A stretch of DNA of 9,539 nt from SIO4C1 sp039820425 (GCA_039820425.1 JBCBQD010000231.1:1-9539), one strand, 5' to 3'; positions 1 to 6,398 are shown, counted from the first letter of the stretch. Notes: generated by a model from the letters alone, not told the origin. A program made the numbers and translations.

Positions 1-2
1 GT

Positions 3-725
3 CCTCTAACCTGCATTGGTCAGCCGTTTCATCAGGTCATCCATAATGCCGGGGGCCGCTCATACATCAAAACCGATGTGAAACGCGGGCAAACCCGACG
101 CCTGATTAAACAATCAGCCTACCTGACCGGGACTGCGATCGCATCAGTCCCCGAGCAAATCAAACGCACCCAGTGCGACTACGTCGAGTTTCACTGCATG
201 TTGGCCCGCACCACCATATTTGAGAAAACCGGCCTGCTTGATGAAGGCATGATGGCCACCCGTGAACACATCGACTTTTGCTTTATGGTCACCGAAGCTG
301 GCGGCACCGTCTACAGTGAGCGCACAGCCGTCGTGACCACCGACACTCTGGGGATCGACTCCAATAAAGCTGGCCTAATGGCCTGGTTTGGCAAACTCCA
401 GCTACCTGACTTTAAGGGGTATGACCTGCCCTACTTTATGCTGCGCTGGAGCGATGCCTGGGATCTCGCCAGCCTGCACCACCTGCGCGATAAATGGAAT
501 CTAACCGAAGACAAATACTTCAAGCGGCGCTACGCAGGTCTCGGCAGTCGTCGCCACGAACTGCTGATCAAACCCCTCGTAAACCGGCTCACCTTTGGCA
601 AAGGCAGCCCGCCGCTAGAGAAATTCCTCGTTAACGTCGAACGTCGCCTAAACCACTTTCTCTACAACCGCTACGTTCAACGCCACCCAGGGGTGGAGCA
701 TCCAGTTCAGGTTACGGTGTCGTAA
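3..725 (+). CDS. Family 2 glycosyltransferase, C-terminal part (5' end outside window)
   Basis: The reading frame is open from base 3 to a TAA at 723-725, so the gene begins left of the window; the GTG at 78 is an internal Val codon, not a start. About 240 residues are visible. The stretch EFHCMLARTTIFEKTGLLDE followed by REHIDFCFMVTEAGG matches the acceptor-side part of GT-A family 2 glycosyltransferases, where an acidic residue near the 'E/DxD-F' position acts as catalytic base. Upstream, an IHNAGG-like stretch is also typical of these enzymes. The tail (LRWSDAWDLASLHHLRDKW onwards) is a helical C-terminal extension seen in cyanobacterial members. The expected role is sugar transfer from a nucleotide sugar to a surface polysaccharide or lipid at the cytoplasmic face of the membrane. 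The nucleotide-binding half is outside the window, so donor and acceptor cannot be inferred. Confidence 0.8.
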   Translation, partial: PLTCIGQPFHQVIHNAGGRSYIKTDVKRGQTRRLIKQSAYLTGTAIASVPEQIKRTQCDYVEFHCMLARTTIFEKTGLLDEGMMATREHIDFCFMVTEAGGTVYSERTAVVTTDTLGIDSNKAGLMAWFGKLQLPDFKGYDLPYFMLRWSDAWDLASLHHLRDKWNLTEDKYFKRRYAGLGSRRHELLIKPLVNRLTFGKGSPPLEKFLVNVERRLNHFLYNRYVQRHPGVEHPVQVTVS

Positions 726-815
726 TAGAACACCTCCACGCCACCGCCCCTTTCGCCCTTCCCCTTATAGCCCACAGGGCAATAGCCTAAAAGTCATGGC
801 TAAAGCCTTCGGCAT

Positions 816-830
816 AGCTTCGCGAACGCT
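816..830. repeat. Small imperfect palindrome around TTCGCGAA
   Basis: AGC-TTCGCGAA-C-GCT folds back with one bulged base. It sits in a run where ACGCTAG occurs twice (826-832 and 838-844). Short GC-rich palindromes of this kind are scattered between genes in cyanobacterial genomes. No function is implied. Confidence 0.45.
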
Positions 831-851
831 AGGGCTGACGCTAGCGCCTTT

Positions 852-900
852 TACCCACTACCCATTACCCATTACCCACTACCCATCACCCATTACCCAC
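852..900. repeat. Heptanucleotide short tandem repeat (STRR-type), seven units
   Basis: Seven consecutive 7-bp units fit the pattern (T/C)ACCCA(C/T) without a gap, starting at 852, 859, 866, 873, 880, 887 and 894. The array decays after 900 into TACCTCC. This is the short tandemly repeated repetitive (STRR) sequence type known from filamentous cyanobacteria. A related CCCATTACCCAC core recurs at 5261-5272 and 5283-5294. Confidence 0.85.
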
Positions 901-1000
901 TACCTCCCATTCTTCCCTTCCCCAAATCTTCCCCTTTCTACGGCACCCTTGACATCTCCATTTCAATTAATTCCTTGCTCACACCATTGACGAAGTCGTT

Positions 1001-2137
1001 ATGAAGCCTCTCTTTCCGCCCACTCGCATAATTTTTGTCCGCCACGGTCGCAGCACCTACAACGAACAGGGTCGCTACCAGGGCAGCTCAGACAAAGCTG
1101 TCCTGAATGCCCATGGGCAGCGCACGGCCCAACTTGTGGGGCAAGCGCTAAAGTATGAAAAAATTGATGCGGTTTATGCCAGTCCCCTCAAGCGAGTCCG
1201 GCAGACAGTTGATATTGTGCTGGATGAAGTCCAGGCTGAGGCGTTTACGATTGAGTTGAGGGATGACCTCCGAGAAATTGACTTACCCGATTGGGAAGGT
1301 CTGCCCTATCAAACCGTGCGGACTCAGCATACAGAAACCTATCGCCGCTGGATTGAGCAGCCCCATGAGTTTCAAATGGCCTCGTTCTACCCTGTGCGCG
1401 ATCTGTATGAACGGGCAGGGCGTTTCTGGCAGAGTGTCCTCTCTCGTCACCCAGGTCAAACACTGCTAGTGGTGAGTCACGGGGGCCCGATTCATGCCCT
1501 GATTAGCACGGCCCTGGGTCTGACCGCTCAACACCATCACTGTTTGCAACAGTCTAACTGCGGGGTCAGCCTTTTAGAAATTTCCCAACCCATCCAATCT
1601 GTTCGACTGTGTCAGCTTAATGATACGGCTGCCATTGGTGAGGCACTTCCCAAAATCAAAGCAGGCAAGCAGGGGTTGCGGTTGCTGTTTTTACCCATGA
1701 CATCAGAGACATCAACTGCTCAAGTCTCGTCCCGATTACGCTCAACCCACCTTGACTTTAGTTTGCGAACTTACGATCTAATCAGTGATTTACAAGCAGT
1801 GAGTCTGTTGGGGGGGCATCCAGAAACGGTGCAGCTCCAGGTTCAGCGTGAGGACTTTCTCCAGACATGGCAGTATACCCTCAATCTGCGCAACCAATCT
1901 AGTGAGAGCTTGATGACGGGGTTAGTGATTGCCACCCCTGAGAAGATTCAAACCCTACTGGCGAAAATCCTGGGGGTTGAGCACAGGTCATTGGCCTTAA
2001 ATGTAGGGACTCTGAGTGTGTTGCACTTTGCCAACTCGCAGTCTCGCCCTATTCTCCAGGGGCTCAATCTACATGCGGGTTATCCGGCACAGGTCGATAC
2101 CGTACACACCGATTGCAGAAGCAAACAAGCTGCCTAA
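1001..2137 (+). CDS. Histidine phosphatase (phosphoglycerate mutase-like) with degenerate C-terminal half
   Basis: A 378-residue protein. Its N-terminal ~200 residues form a complete histidine phosphatase domain: VRHGRS with nucleophile His15, SPLKR with phosphate-contacting Arg65, a LREIDLPDWEG stretch with likely acid Glu92, and VVSHGG with second His160. Residues ~225-360 resemble the second half of another such domain (GLVIATPEKIQTLL and VGTLSVLHFANSQSRPIL echo the usual region after SHGG and DNGSLSVLEF) but lack RHG and the second His. Relatives in cyanobacteria are annotated as phosphoglycerate mutase; one, Slr1124 of Synechocystis, is reported as a phosphoserine phosphatase. The substrate is therefore unsure: a small phosphorylated metabolite such as phosphoserine is possible. 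ATG at 1001 is used; the upstream GAAG is a weak ribosome site. The gene ends tail-to-tail with the - strand gene, overlapping by 4 bp. Confidence 0.85.
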   Translation: MKPLFPPTRIIFVRHGRSTYNEQGRYQGSSDKAVLNAHGQRTAQLVGQALKYEKIDAVYASPLKRVRQTVDIVLDEVQAEAFTIELRDDLREIDLPDWEGLPYQTVRTQHTETYRRWIEQPHEFQMASFYPVRDLYERAGRFWQSVLSRHPGQTLLVVSHGGPIHALISTALGLTAQHHHCLQQSNCGVSLLEISQPIQSVRLCQLNDTAAIGEALPKIKAGKQGLRLLFLPMTSETSTAQVSSRLRSTHLDFSLRTYDLISDLQAVSLLGGHPETVQLQVQREDFLQTWQYTLNLRNQSSESLMTGLVIATPEKIQTLLAKILGVEHRSLALNVGTLSVLHFANSQSRPILQGLNLHAGYPAQVDTVHTDCRSKQAA

Positions 2138-2568
2138 TAAAAGGAGGGTGGTTGTTCTGAGAGCTTAAACTCAAAACAGTGTCGCCCTTCTGGATGGTCC
2201 CACCTTTCAGCATCGTCTGCAGGCCGATTGCGCAGCGAATAGGTGCTGCTGTCGGTTTCAAATTCAGCACAGAGTTCATAGGTGTCGTCACTTAGGCGAG
2301 TATATTCATAGGGCTGTTGGGTAATGGGGTCTTTGCCTAACTCGCTAGCACTCAACGTTTCGGGCAGCGTGTAGCTGTCACCCTGGTCCTGGGCGCGCCA
2401 ATACAGGGTACTGGCAGTTTCTTGCAAATGGTTTAACCGCCGCTGGTCAGAGGCAATCGAGCGCTGACGACCGGGGGTGCCTAATACCCAAAAGCCTGCC
2501 ACGATGCCTGCAATAACCGCCACTGTCGCCACCGTAGCAAAAGATTTTTCAAAAGAGCGTGATTTCAT
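2134..2568 (-). CDS. Small membrane-anchored protein paired with the DUF5671 gene
   Basis: 144 residues. A basic N-terminus (MKSRSFEKSF) is followed by one hydrophobic segment at ~11-30, which suggests a single-pass membrane anchor with the rest in the periplasm or lumen side. The soluble part has a helical stretch (~37-60), then KDPITQQPYEYTRLSDDTYELC, a form often seen in pseudopilin-like folds (DPxTxQPYEY), and ends with HPEGRHCFEF. Cys100 and Cys131 could form a disulfide outside the cytoplasm. The start ATG overlaps the stop of the upstream DUF5671 gene in an ATGA arrangement, which indicates translational coupling. From memory, similar small proteins follow DUF5671 genes in other bacteria. 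Function is unknown. The stop is TAG at 2136-2134. Confidence 0.75.
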   Translation of the reverse strand: MKSRSFEKSFATVATVAVIAGIVAGFWVLGTPGRQRSIASDQRRLNHLQETASTLYWRAQDQGDSYTLPETLSASELGKDPITQQPYEYTRLSDDTYELCAEFETDSSTYSLRNRPADDAERWDHPEGRHCFEFKLSEQPPSFY

Positions 2569-3248
2569 GGTTCGATCCTCACGGGGCGAGGGCGACGCTT
2601 GAGCCAGGCTGAGTAATACCAGAGTACGCCACCGTCAATGATGAGAATAACTGCGACCTTTAAGACAAACCGCAGCGTGAGCTCACCTTGCAGGAAAGAG
2701 GCCAAAAACGCAATGAGTGTGCCAATACCAATCAGGGCGGTAATCAGTAGCGTTAAATTGGTCAACCACTGGCGTACACCTGAGAAATTTTTATGCCGAT
2801 AGCGGGCCAACTCCTTGAGAATCTGTCGCATCACCAGTAAATAAATGGGATAGGCCACAATGAGTCGAGCCAAACAAAAAGAGACCTGCCACGATGGATT
2901 GCCATAACTGCGGTTGAGCGCATCGGGAATAAACTGGTCAATAAAGATAAAGGCCATTTCTCCCAGGGCCTGGGTCCAGAGCGCCAGCGTCAAAAATGAC
3001 AGGAGATACATAAACGCATCCCTGGCTGCTTCGCCAGCCCCGCCTCCTGGTGAGGGAATGGGGTACCCGACTAGCCGCTCGTAAACCTGATAAAAGGCTC
3101 GCTCAATCTCTCGCTGGGGCCAGCCAAAGCTGCGCAAAAGCTTACTAATAAACTCATCTGAAGCGCCTTTTTCGCGAGCGGCTTCGATAAATTGCACTAG
3201 CTCACCGCGGGCGTTAGGCGGTGGCGGGTTATGAGGTGCGTTGGTCAT
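2565..3248 (-). CDS. DUF5671-type four-helix membrane protein
   Basis: 227 residues. A soluble N-terminal helical region (~13-60, with KGASDEFISKLLRSFGW) is followed by a Gly/Pro linker and then about four membrane segments at roughly 78-104, 125-143, 163-187 and 193-213, ending in a basic cytoplasmic tail (LKRRPRPVRIEP). The stretch RDAFMYLLSFLTLALWTQALG is characteristic of the DUF5671 family, whose biochemical role is not known. ATG at 3248 is the first start and no strong Shine-Dalgarno sequence precedes it. The gene lies 71 bp after the GNAT gene and overlaps the next gene by 4 bp, so these two at least are co-transcribed. It may form a complex with its membrane-anchored partner; that is inference. 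Confidence 0.8.
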   Translation of the reverse strand: MTNAPHNPPPPNARGELVQFIEAAREKGASDEFISKLLRSFGWPQREIERAFYQVYERLVGYPIPSPGGGAGEAARDAFMYLLSFLTLALWTQALGEMAFIFIDQFIPDALNRSYGNPSWQVSFCLARLIVAYPIYLLVMRQILKELARYRHKNFSGVRQWLTNLTLLITALIGIGTLIAFLASFLQGELTLRFVLKVAVILIIDGGVLWYYSAWLKRRPRPVRIEP

Positions 3249-3319
3249 TTTAGAGGGAACTTGTCATGTTCTCACCCTAGCACTGGGGTCAAAAACCGAA
3301 CCGAGAAGTGGACAGTTTG

Positions 3320-3862
3320 TTACGTTGACTGCCAACCCGGCCAGGGGCCAACTGGGGTGCTTGGCAGATCGTAAAATTCTCTCGTTTCGTCATAAATGGT
3401 CAAACCTCGGGCCTGATAGTTGCGCAGTGCGTAGGGACCGTCTAAGTTGTTGGTATGGACCCAAACTCTCTTGGCCTGCCAGACACAGGCGTTGCGAATG
3501 GCTTTGCTGAGCAAATAACCACCGTGCCCCTGACCGTAGAATTGGGGCAGGAGCCCAAAGTAGGCAATCTCCACCTCCCTATTCTCTCGCGAGAGTTCAA
3601 AATATCCGACGGGGTTGCCGCCCACATAGCCCACCCAGGTCCGGACGCTGTCCTGACTGAGATAGTCGAGCCACTGTTGATAAGACCAGGTTAGCCGACC
3701 GAGCCAATAATACTGGCCGCCCACGGCTGCATACAGAAACCGATTCAGCTCTGGACAGGGCACTGTTGCCTCCAGGATATTCAACCCGCTATCTGCGGAT
3801 GGGGTGAGCCTATCCGCAGCGGTCATTTCTAAATAGATGGTGGTAATTTCAACCTGCGGCAT
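3320..3862 (-). CDS. GNAT-family N-acetyltransferase
   Basis: 180 residues from the ATG at 3862. The frame stays open to a TTG at 3880, but ATG followed by PQVEITTIYLEM gives the more natural start. The GNAT signature is visible: a beta-strand stretch VEIAYFGLLPQF followed by the acetyl-CoA pyrophosphate-binding loop YGQGHGGYLL (about residues 109-118), then helix KAIRNACVW and strand VWVHTNNLDGPYALRNYQARG, typical of the C-terminal half of the fold. It transfers an acetyl group from acetyl-CoA to an amine; the acceptor cannot be told from sequence. The start lies inside the hisS 3' end (14-bp overlap), so it is probably translated from the hisS message. Confidence 0.85.
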   Translation of the reverse strand: MPQVEITTIYLEMTAADRLTPSADSGLNILEATVPCPELNRFLYAAVGGQYYWLGRLTWSYQQWLDYLSQDSVRTWVGYVGGNPVGYFELSRENREVEIAYFGLLPQFYGQGHGGYLLSKAIRNACVWQAKRVWVHTNNLDGPYALRNYQARGLTIYDETREFYDLPSTPVGPWPGWQST

Positions 3863-5144
3863 CGGTGCGAAGCTGGGCAATTTTGTCTTGTAGATCAGGG
3901 AGGCTGCCGAGTAGATCGGCCTGGGATAGCTCAGATTGCTCCCCTGAGCCCAGCCATTTTAGCTGTACGGTGTTGTTCTCGGCTTCAGCATCACCCAAAA
4001 TTAGACAGGCTACCGCACCGCTGCGGTCGGCGCGCTTAAATTGTTTGCCAAAAGCGCTACCGCTCAGGTCGATTTCTACCGAAGCCCCACCATGGCGAAG
4101 CTTTTGGGCCAGTACGGTGGCGGCGGGCTCGGCTTTATCGCCTCGAGAAACCACATAGAAATCTAACGAAGCGACTGGAGTCGCTGTTTGGAGTTGCTGT
4201 AGCAAAATCGTCAGTCGCTCTAGCCCAATGGCGAACCCAATGGCTGGGGTATCGGGTCCGCCCAGTTGTTTCACCAGTCCGTCATAGCGACCACCGCCGC
4301 ACACAGTTGCCTGTGCCCCCAAGTCAGCGGACTGAATCTCAAAGGCGGTGTGGGTGTAATAGTCGAGCCCACGCACCAAACGAGGATTGATACTAAAAGC
4401 AATGCCCAAATTTGTTAGCTGTTGCTGCACCTGTTCAAAATGACGCTGTGAGTCATCGCCCAGGTAATCGAGCAAACTGGGGGCATCTTTAATGATTGTT
4501 TGGGTGCGTTCGTTTTTGCTATCTAAAATCCGCATCGGGTTGCGGGTAAGGCGATCTTGGGAGTCGGGGTCGAGGTCATCTTTGTGGGCGCTCAGATAGT
4601 TAACCAGGGCATCACGATAAGCCTGGCGGTCTTCGCCATTGCCGACAGAGTTAAGGTCCAGGGTGAGAGATTTAAGCCCCAGAGCCTGGAGAATGTCGGT
4701 TGCGATCGCAATCACCTCCACATCGGCCCGCGGGTCGCGACTGCCCAAGACCTCCACATCTAACTGATGAAACTGTCGCTGTCGTCCCTTTTGAGGCCGC
4801 TCATAGCGAAACGCGGGCCCCAGGTGCCAGAGTCGCCGTACCCCACCATCGGCAAACAGCTTGTTTTCAATAAAGGCCCGTACCAGCCCCGCCGTAATTT
4901 CTGGCCGCAGCGTGATCGAGCGCCCACCGCGATCTTCAAAGGTATACATTTCCTTGCCGACCACATCGGTGGCCTCACCAATGCCCCGAGCAAATAGCTC
5001 AGTTTGCTCAAACATCGGCGGGCGAATTTCTCGATAAGCTGCCTGATTTAGGAAGGTTCGCGCCGTTGCCTCGACATGCTGCCAAAGGGTAACTTCCTCA
5101 GGCAAAATATCTCGGGTTCCGCGAATGGCTTGAAGATTACTCAT
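3849..5144 (-). CDS. hisS: Histidyl-tRNA synthetase
   Basis: 431 residues, full length for a bacterial HisRS. It charges tRNA-His with histidine using ATP in the cytoplasm. It opens with LQAIRGTRDILP, the usual HisRS N-terminus. Class II motif 1 lies at ~40-51 (IRPPMFEQTELF), motif 2 at ~112-131 (FRYERPQKGRQRQFHQ), and motif 3 at 303-311 (GFAIGLERL). The HisRS-specific boxes LVRGLDYYTHTAFE (256-269) and GGGRYDGLV (283-291) line the histidine pocket. Residues ~325-425 form the anticodon-binding domain. The start is ATG at 5144 and the stop is TGA at 3851-3849. Upstream is a repeat-rich gap; downstream the GNAT gene overlaps. No T-box or leader peptide is evident. Confidence 0.97.
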   Translation of the reverse strand: MSNLQAIRGTRDILPEEVTLWQHVEATARTFLNQAAYREIRPPMFEQTELFARGIGEATDVVGKEMYTFEDRGGRSITLRPEITAGLVRAFIENKLFADGGVRRLWHLGPAFRYERPQKGRQRQFHQLDVEVLGSRDPRADVEVIAIATDILQALGLKSLTLDLNSVGNGEDRQAYRDALVNYLSAHKDDLDPDSQDRLTRNPMRILDSKNERTQTIIKDAPSLLDYLGDDSQRHFEQVQQQLTNLGIAFSINPRLVRGLDYYTHTAFEIQSADLGAQATVCGGGRYDGLVKQLGGPDTPAIGFAIGLERLTILLQQLQTATPVASLDFYVVSRGDKAEPAATVLAQKLRHGGASVEIDLSGSAFGKQFKRADRSGAVACLILGDAEAENNTVQLKWLGSGEQSELSQADLLGSLPDLQDKIAQLRTDAAG

Positions 5145-5169
5145 CGGGTTTGACAGCGAAAGGTCAGAC

Positions 5170-5250
5170 GGGCATTGCCCACCCTGGTATGCTCAATCAA
5201 ACATTACTCAATCAAACGTTACCTGAAAGTGGGCAATGCCCACCCTACCA
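5170..5250. repeat. Two palindromic GGGCAxTGCCCACCC copies flanking a 15-bp tandem repeat
   Basis: GGGCATTGCCCACCCT at 5170-5185 and GGGCAATGCCCACCCT at 5231-5246 match at 15 of 16 positions, in the same orientation 61 bp apart; each has an inner palindrome. Between them a 15-bp unit, CTCAATCAAACrTTA, is tandemly duplicated at 5192-5206 and 5207-5221 with one mismatch. It looks like a small dispersed intergenic repeat. It lies just upstream of hisS, so a regulatory side effect is possible but not shown. Confidence 0.8.
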
Positions 5251-5253
5251 AAT

Positions 5254-5297
5254 TTAACCACCCATTACCCACCACTTAACCACCCATTACCCACCAC
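5254..5297. repeat. Perfect 22-bp tandem duplication
   Basis: The 22-bp block at 5254-5275, beginning TTAACCACCC, is repeated exactly at 5276-5297. It contains CCCATTACCCAC, the same core as the heptamer repeat at 852-900, so the two intergenic gaps carry related low-complexity sequence. Confidence 0.9.
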
Positions 5298-5299
5298 CG

Positions 5300-5322
5300 T
5301 TCGGCTGAGCGCTCACGTCGAA
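5300..5322. repeat. Imperfect 23-bp palindrome around TGAGCGCTCA
   Basis: Outer arms TTCG and CGAA surround a perfect inner palindrome, TGAGCGCTCA (5306-5315). It directly follows the 22-bp tandem duplication and lies 13 bp from the pedR stop codon. It could fold into a hairpin in RNA, but no T-tract follows on either strand, so I call it a repeat rather than a terminator. Similar TTCGnCTGAGCGCTCA elements are common between cyanobacterial genes. Confidence 0.6.
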
Positions 5323-5335
5323 GCCCACTACCCAA

Positions 5336-5623
5336 CTAAGATGCCAGATCCTCATCCTCGGGTTGGGGCAGCTGACAGCAGTTGACATCATCAATGCAGA
5401 CCTTACCCGACTGGAGTGCCCAGCGAAATAGCTCAACCCGATTACCCGTCGCGGTCTTGTTCAAAATATTACTGATATGGTTGTCCACCGTTCGCTTACT
5501 GATTTCGAGTTTGTCCGAAATCTCTTGATTGGTTAAGCCACCAGCGACCAACTCTACAATCTGGAGTTCGCGATCCGAAAGATTGCCCTGAACATTTACT
5601 TGAGGAGTTTGCTCGCCTGACAT
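5336..5623 (-). CDS. pedR: PedR-like stand-alone LuxR/GerE-type regulator
   Basis: 95 residues, essentially a lone LuxR-type helix-turn-helix domain with no receiver domain. Residues ~14-75 carry the family pattern: NLSDRELQIVELVAGGLTN, then EISDKLEISKRTVDNHISNI, the scaffold and DNA-recognition helices. The C-terminus holds Cys76, Cys82 and Cys83. Size, architecture and the C-terminal cysteines fit PedR (Ssl0564 in Synechocystis 6803), reported as a regulator whose activity follows photosynthetic electron transport through thioredoxin acting on a conserved cysteine. The assignment rests on recognition, not a search. The start is ATG at 5623 with no clear Shine-Dalgarno. It is divergent from the DUF4168 gene across a 0.3-kb control region. 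Other stand-alone LuxR-type regulators are the main alternative. Confidence 0.78.
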   Translation of the reverse strand: MSGEQTPQVNVQGNLSDRELQIVELVAGGLTNQEISDKLEISKRTVDNHISNILNKTATGNRVELFRWALQSGKVCIDDVNCCQLPQPEDEDLAS

Positions 5624-5951
5624 GGTTTCAATGTGCTCTATGAATTTTTGCTCTGTGAATTAAGGTGATGCCTCAGGATAATGCCTAGCCGGTGCATTCA
5701 TGTTTACCATGAGTCACTGCGTATTTATGCTTAGCATATATAAATGATAATCATATACGGCTGAACTGGTGATCAAATTTTCCTTCAGTTGGAAAAAACG
5801 GGTGAGTGAGGTTGGGTAGAGGGGCAAAGCCGGTAGTAGAGGGGCAGTATATCGCACCTGGCACAGGAGGCAAGAACAGGGGAATAAAGCGGTAAAATGG
5901 GCACATCCATTGGCAGAGATGGATTATTAATCGCAGTTGGATGGGGGCACC
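5624..5951. promoter_or_regulatory. Divergent control region between pedR and the DUF4168 gene
   Basis: This 328-bp region must carry both promoters. The middle (5720-5760) is AT-rich and contains two 11-bp palindromes; nearer the + strand gene lies an 11-bp direct repeat with 20-bp period. A possible -10 for the + gene is TAAAAT at 5893-5898, without a good -35. For pedR on the - strand, TTGATC (5776-5771) followed by TATGAT has a spacer of only 15, so it is weak. No coding sequence is evident here. Confidence 0.5.
5727..5754. promoter_or_regulatory. Pair of 11-bp palindromes, candidate operator
   Basis: ATGCTTAGCAT (5727-5737) and ATGATAATCAT (5744-5754) are each perfect inverted repeats about one central base and share the pattern ATGnTnAnCAT. 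Their centres are 17 bp apart. They lie about 100 bp upstream of pedR and 200 bp upstream of the DUF4168 start. The second contains AATGATAATCAT, which also matches the middle of the classic Fur box, though the flanks do not. The protein that binds here, if any, is unknown. Confidence 0.4.
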
Positions 5952-6398
5952 ATGTATATAGTAAGGACCTTGAACGACCTGTTTAATGACTTGTCTTCCT
6001 GGCTTTATAAAGGTCTCAAAAGGGGGCTAGTATGCATGCTTGTCATGATGCTCTGGTGCGCGCCCAGTTGGGCGGCTGGGCTGCCGACGGACGAGGCCCC
6101 TGTAACCTCACCGATTACCCAAGCTGCCGATATCCCCTCTGAGAAAATTAGCCAGTTTGCGAATGCCTACATCCAGGTGGTGACGCTCATCAATGAGCGC
6201 GGGCGAGAACTTCAGCAGGCTGAAACCGAGGCAGAATCTTTACAAATTGAGCAATCGATTCAAGCAGAAGCCTTTCGATTGATGCGTAACAATGATTTGC
6301 AGGTGGCCGAATATCTCCAGCTGCTTGGCCTGGCTAACCAAGATACTGATTTTCGCGATCGCATCCTGGCGGAGATTGAGGAAGTCAACCCAGGATAG
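5952..6398 (+). CDS. Secreted DUF4168-domain protein
   Basis: 148 residues from ATG 5952. The frame could extend to TTG 5937, but GGGGG at 5943-5947 sits at ribosome-site distance from the ATG. A long n-region ends in KGLKRG and is followed by a hydrophobic run (LVCMLVMMLWCAP) and SWA-AG, a likely signal peptidase I site, so export to the periplasm is expected. The Cys before AP does not make a standard lipobox. The mature part has a linker rich in Pro/Thr and then a helical domain from PSEKISQFANAYIQVVTLI to EYLQLLGLANQDTDFRDRIL, which fits DUF4168: an FAxAY-like helix, a charged helix, and a late helix followed by an aspartate-rich turn. The family has no established biochemical role. It is divergent from pedR, so shared regulation is possible. 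Confidence 0.8.
   Translation: MYIVRTLNDLFNDLSSWLYKGLKRGLVCMLVMMLWCAPSWAAGLPTDEAPVTSPITQAADIPSEKISQFANAYIQVVTLINERGRELQQAETEAESLQIEQSIQAEAFRLMRNNDLQVAEYLQLLGLANQDTDFRDRILAEIEEVNPG

Larger units (their letters stand above)
726..1000. other. Intergenic gap of 275 bp with repeats, no credible gene
   Basis: This gap separates two co-directional genes. It holds a short GCCC-ACA-GGGC hairpin (770-780, no T-tract, so a poor terminator), an imperfect palindrome around TTCGCGAA (816-830), and a heptamer tandem repeat (852-900). An open frame across 796-990 is mostly translated repeat (PLPITHYPSPITHY-like) and is not a credible gene. I see no clear -35/-10 pair for the downstream phosphatase. Confidence 0.6.

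Noticed and set aside
852..900. Possible CRISPR array
   Set aside because: Units are 7 bp with no spacers, so this is a tandem repeat and not repeat-spacer structure.
796..990. 64-codon open frame on the + strand
   Set aside because: Its protein is largely the translated heptamer repeat (PITHYPSPITHY-like) with no ribosome site and no domain; it is a by-product of repeats that lack stops.
3863..3880. GNAT start at TTG 3880
   Set aside because: The ATG at 3862 gives a natural N-terminus for the family and less overlap with hisS.
5743..5754. True Fur box
   Set aside because: Only the 12 central bases match; the flanks do not fit the 19-bp consensus, so it is kept only as one hypothesis for the palindrome.
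5748..5776. sigma70-type promoter for pedR on the - strand (TTGATC ... TATGAT)
   Set aside because: The spacer is 15 bp, too short, and other alignments give poor -10 hexamers.
5937..5951. DUF4168 gene start at TTG 5937
   Set aside because: The GGGGG ribosome-like site lies inside this stretch, right before the ATG at 5952, and the extra five residues add nothing to the signal peptide.
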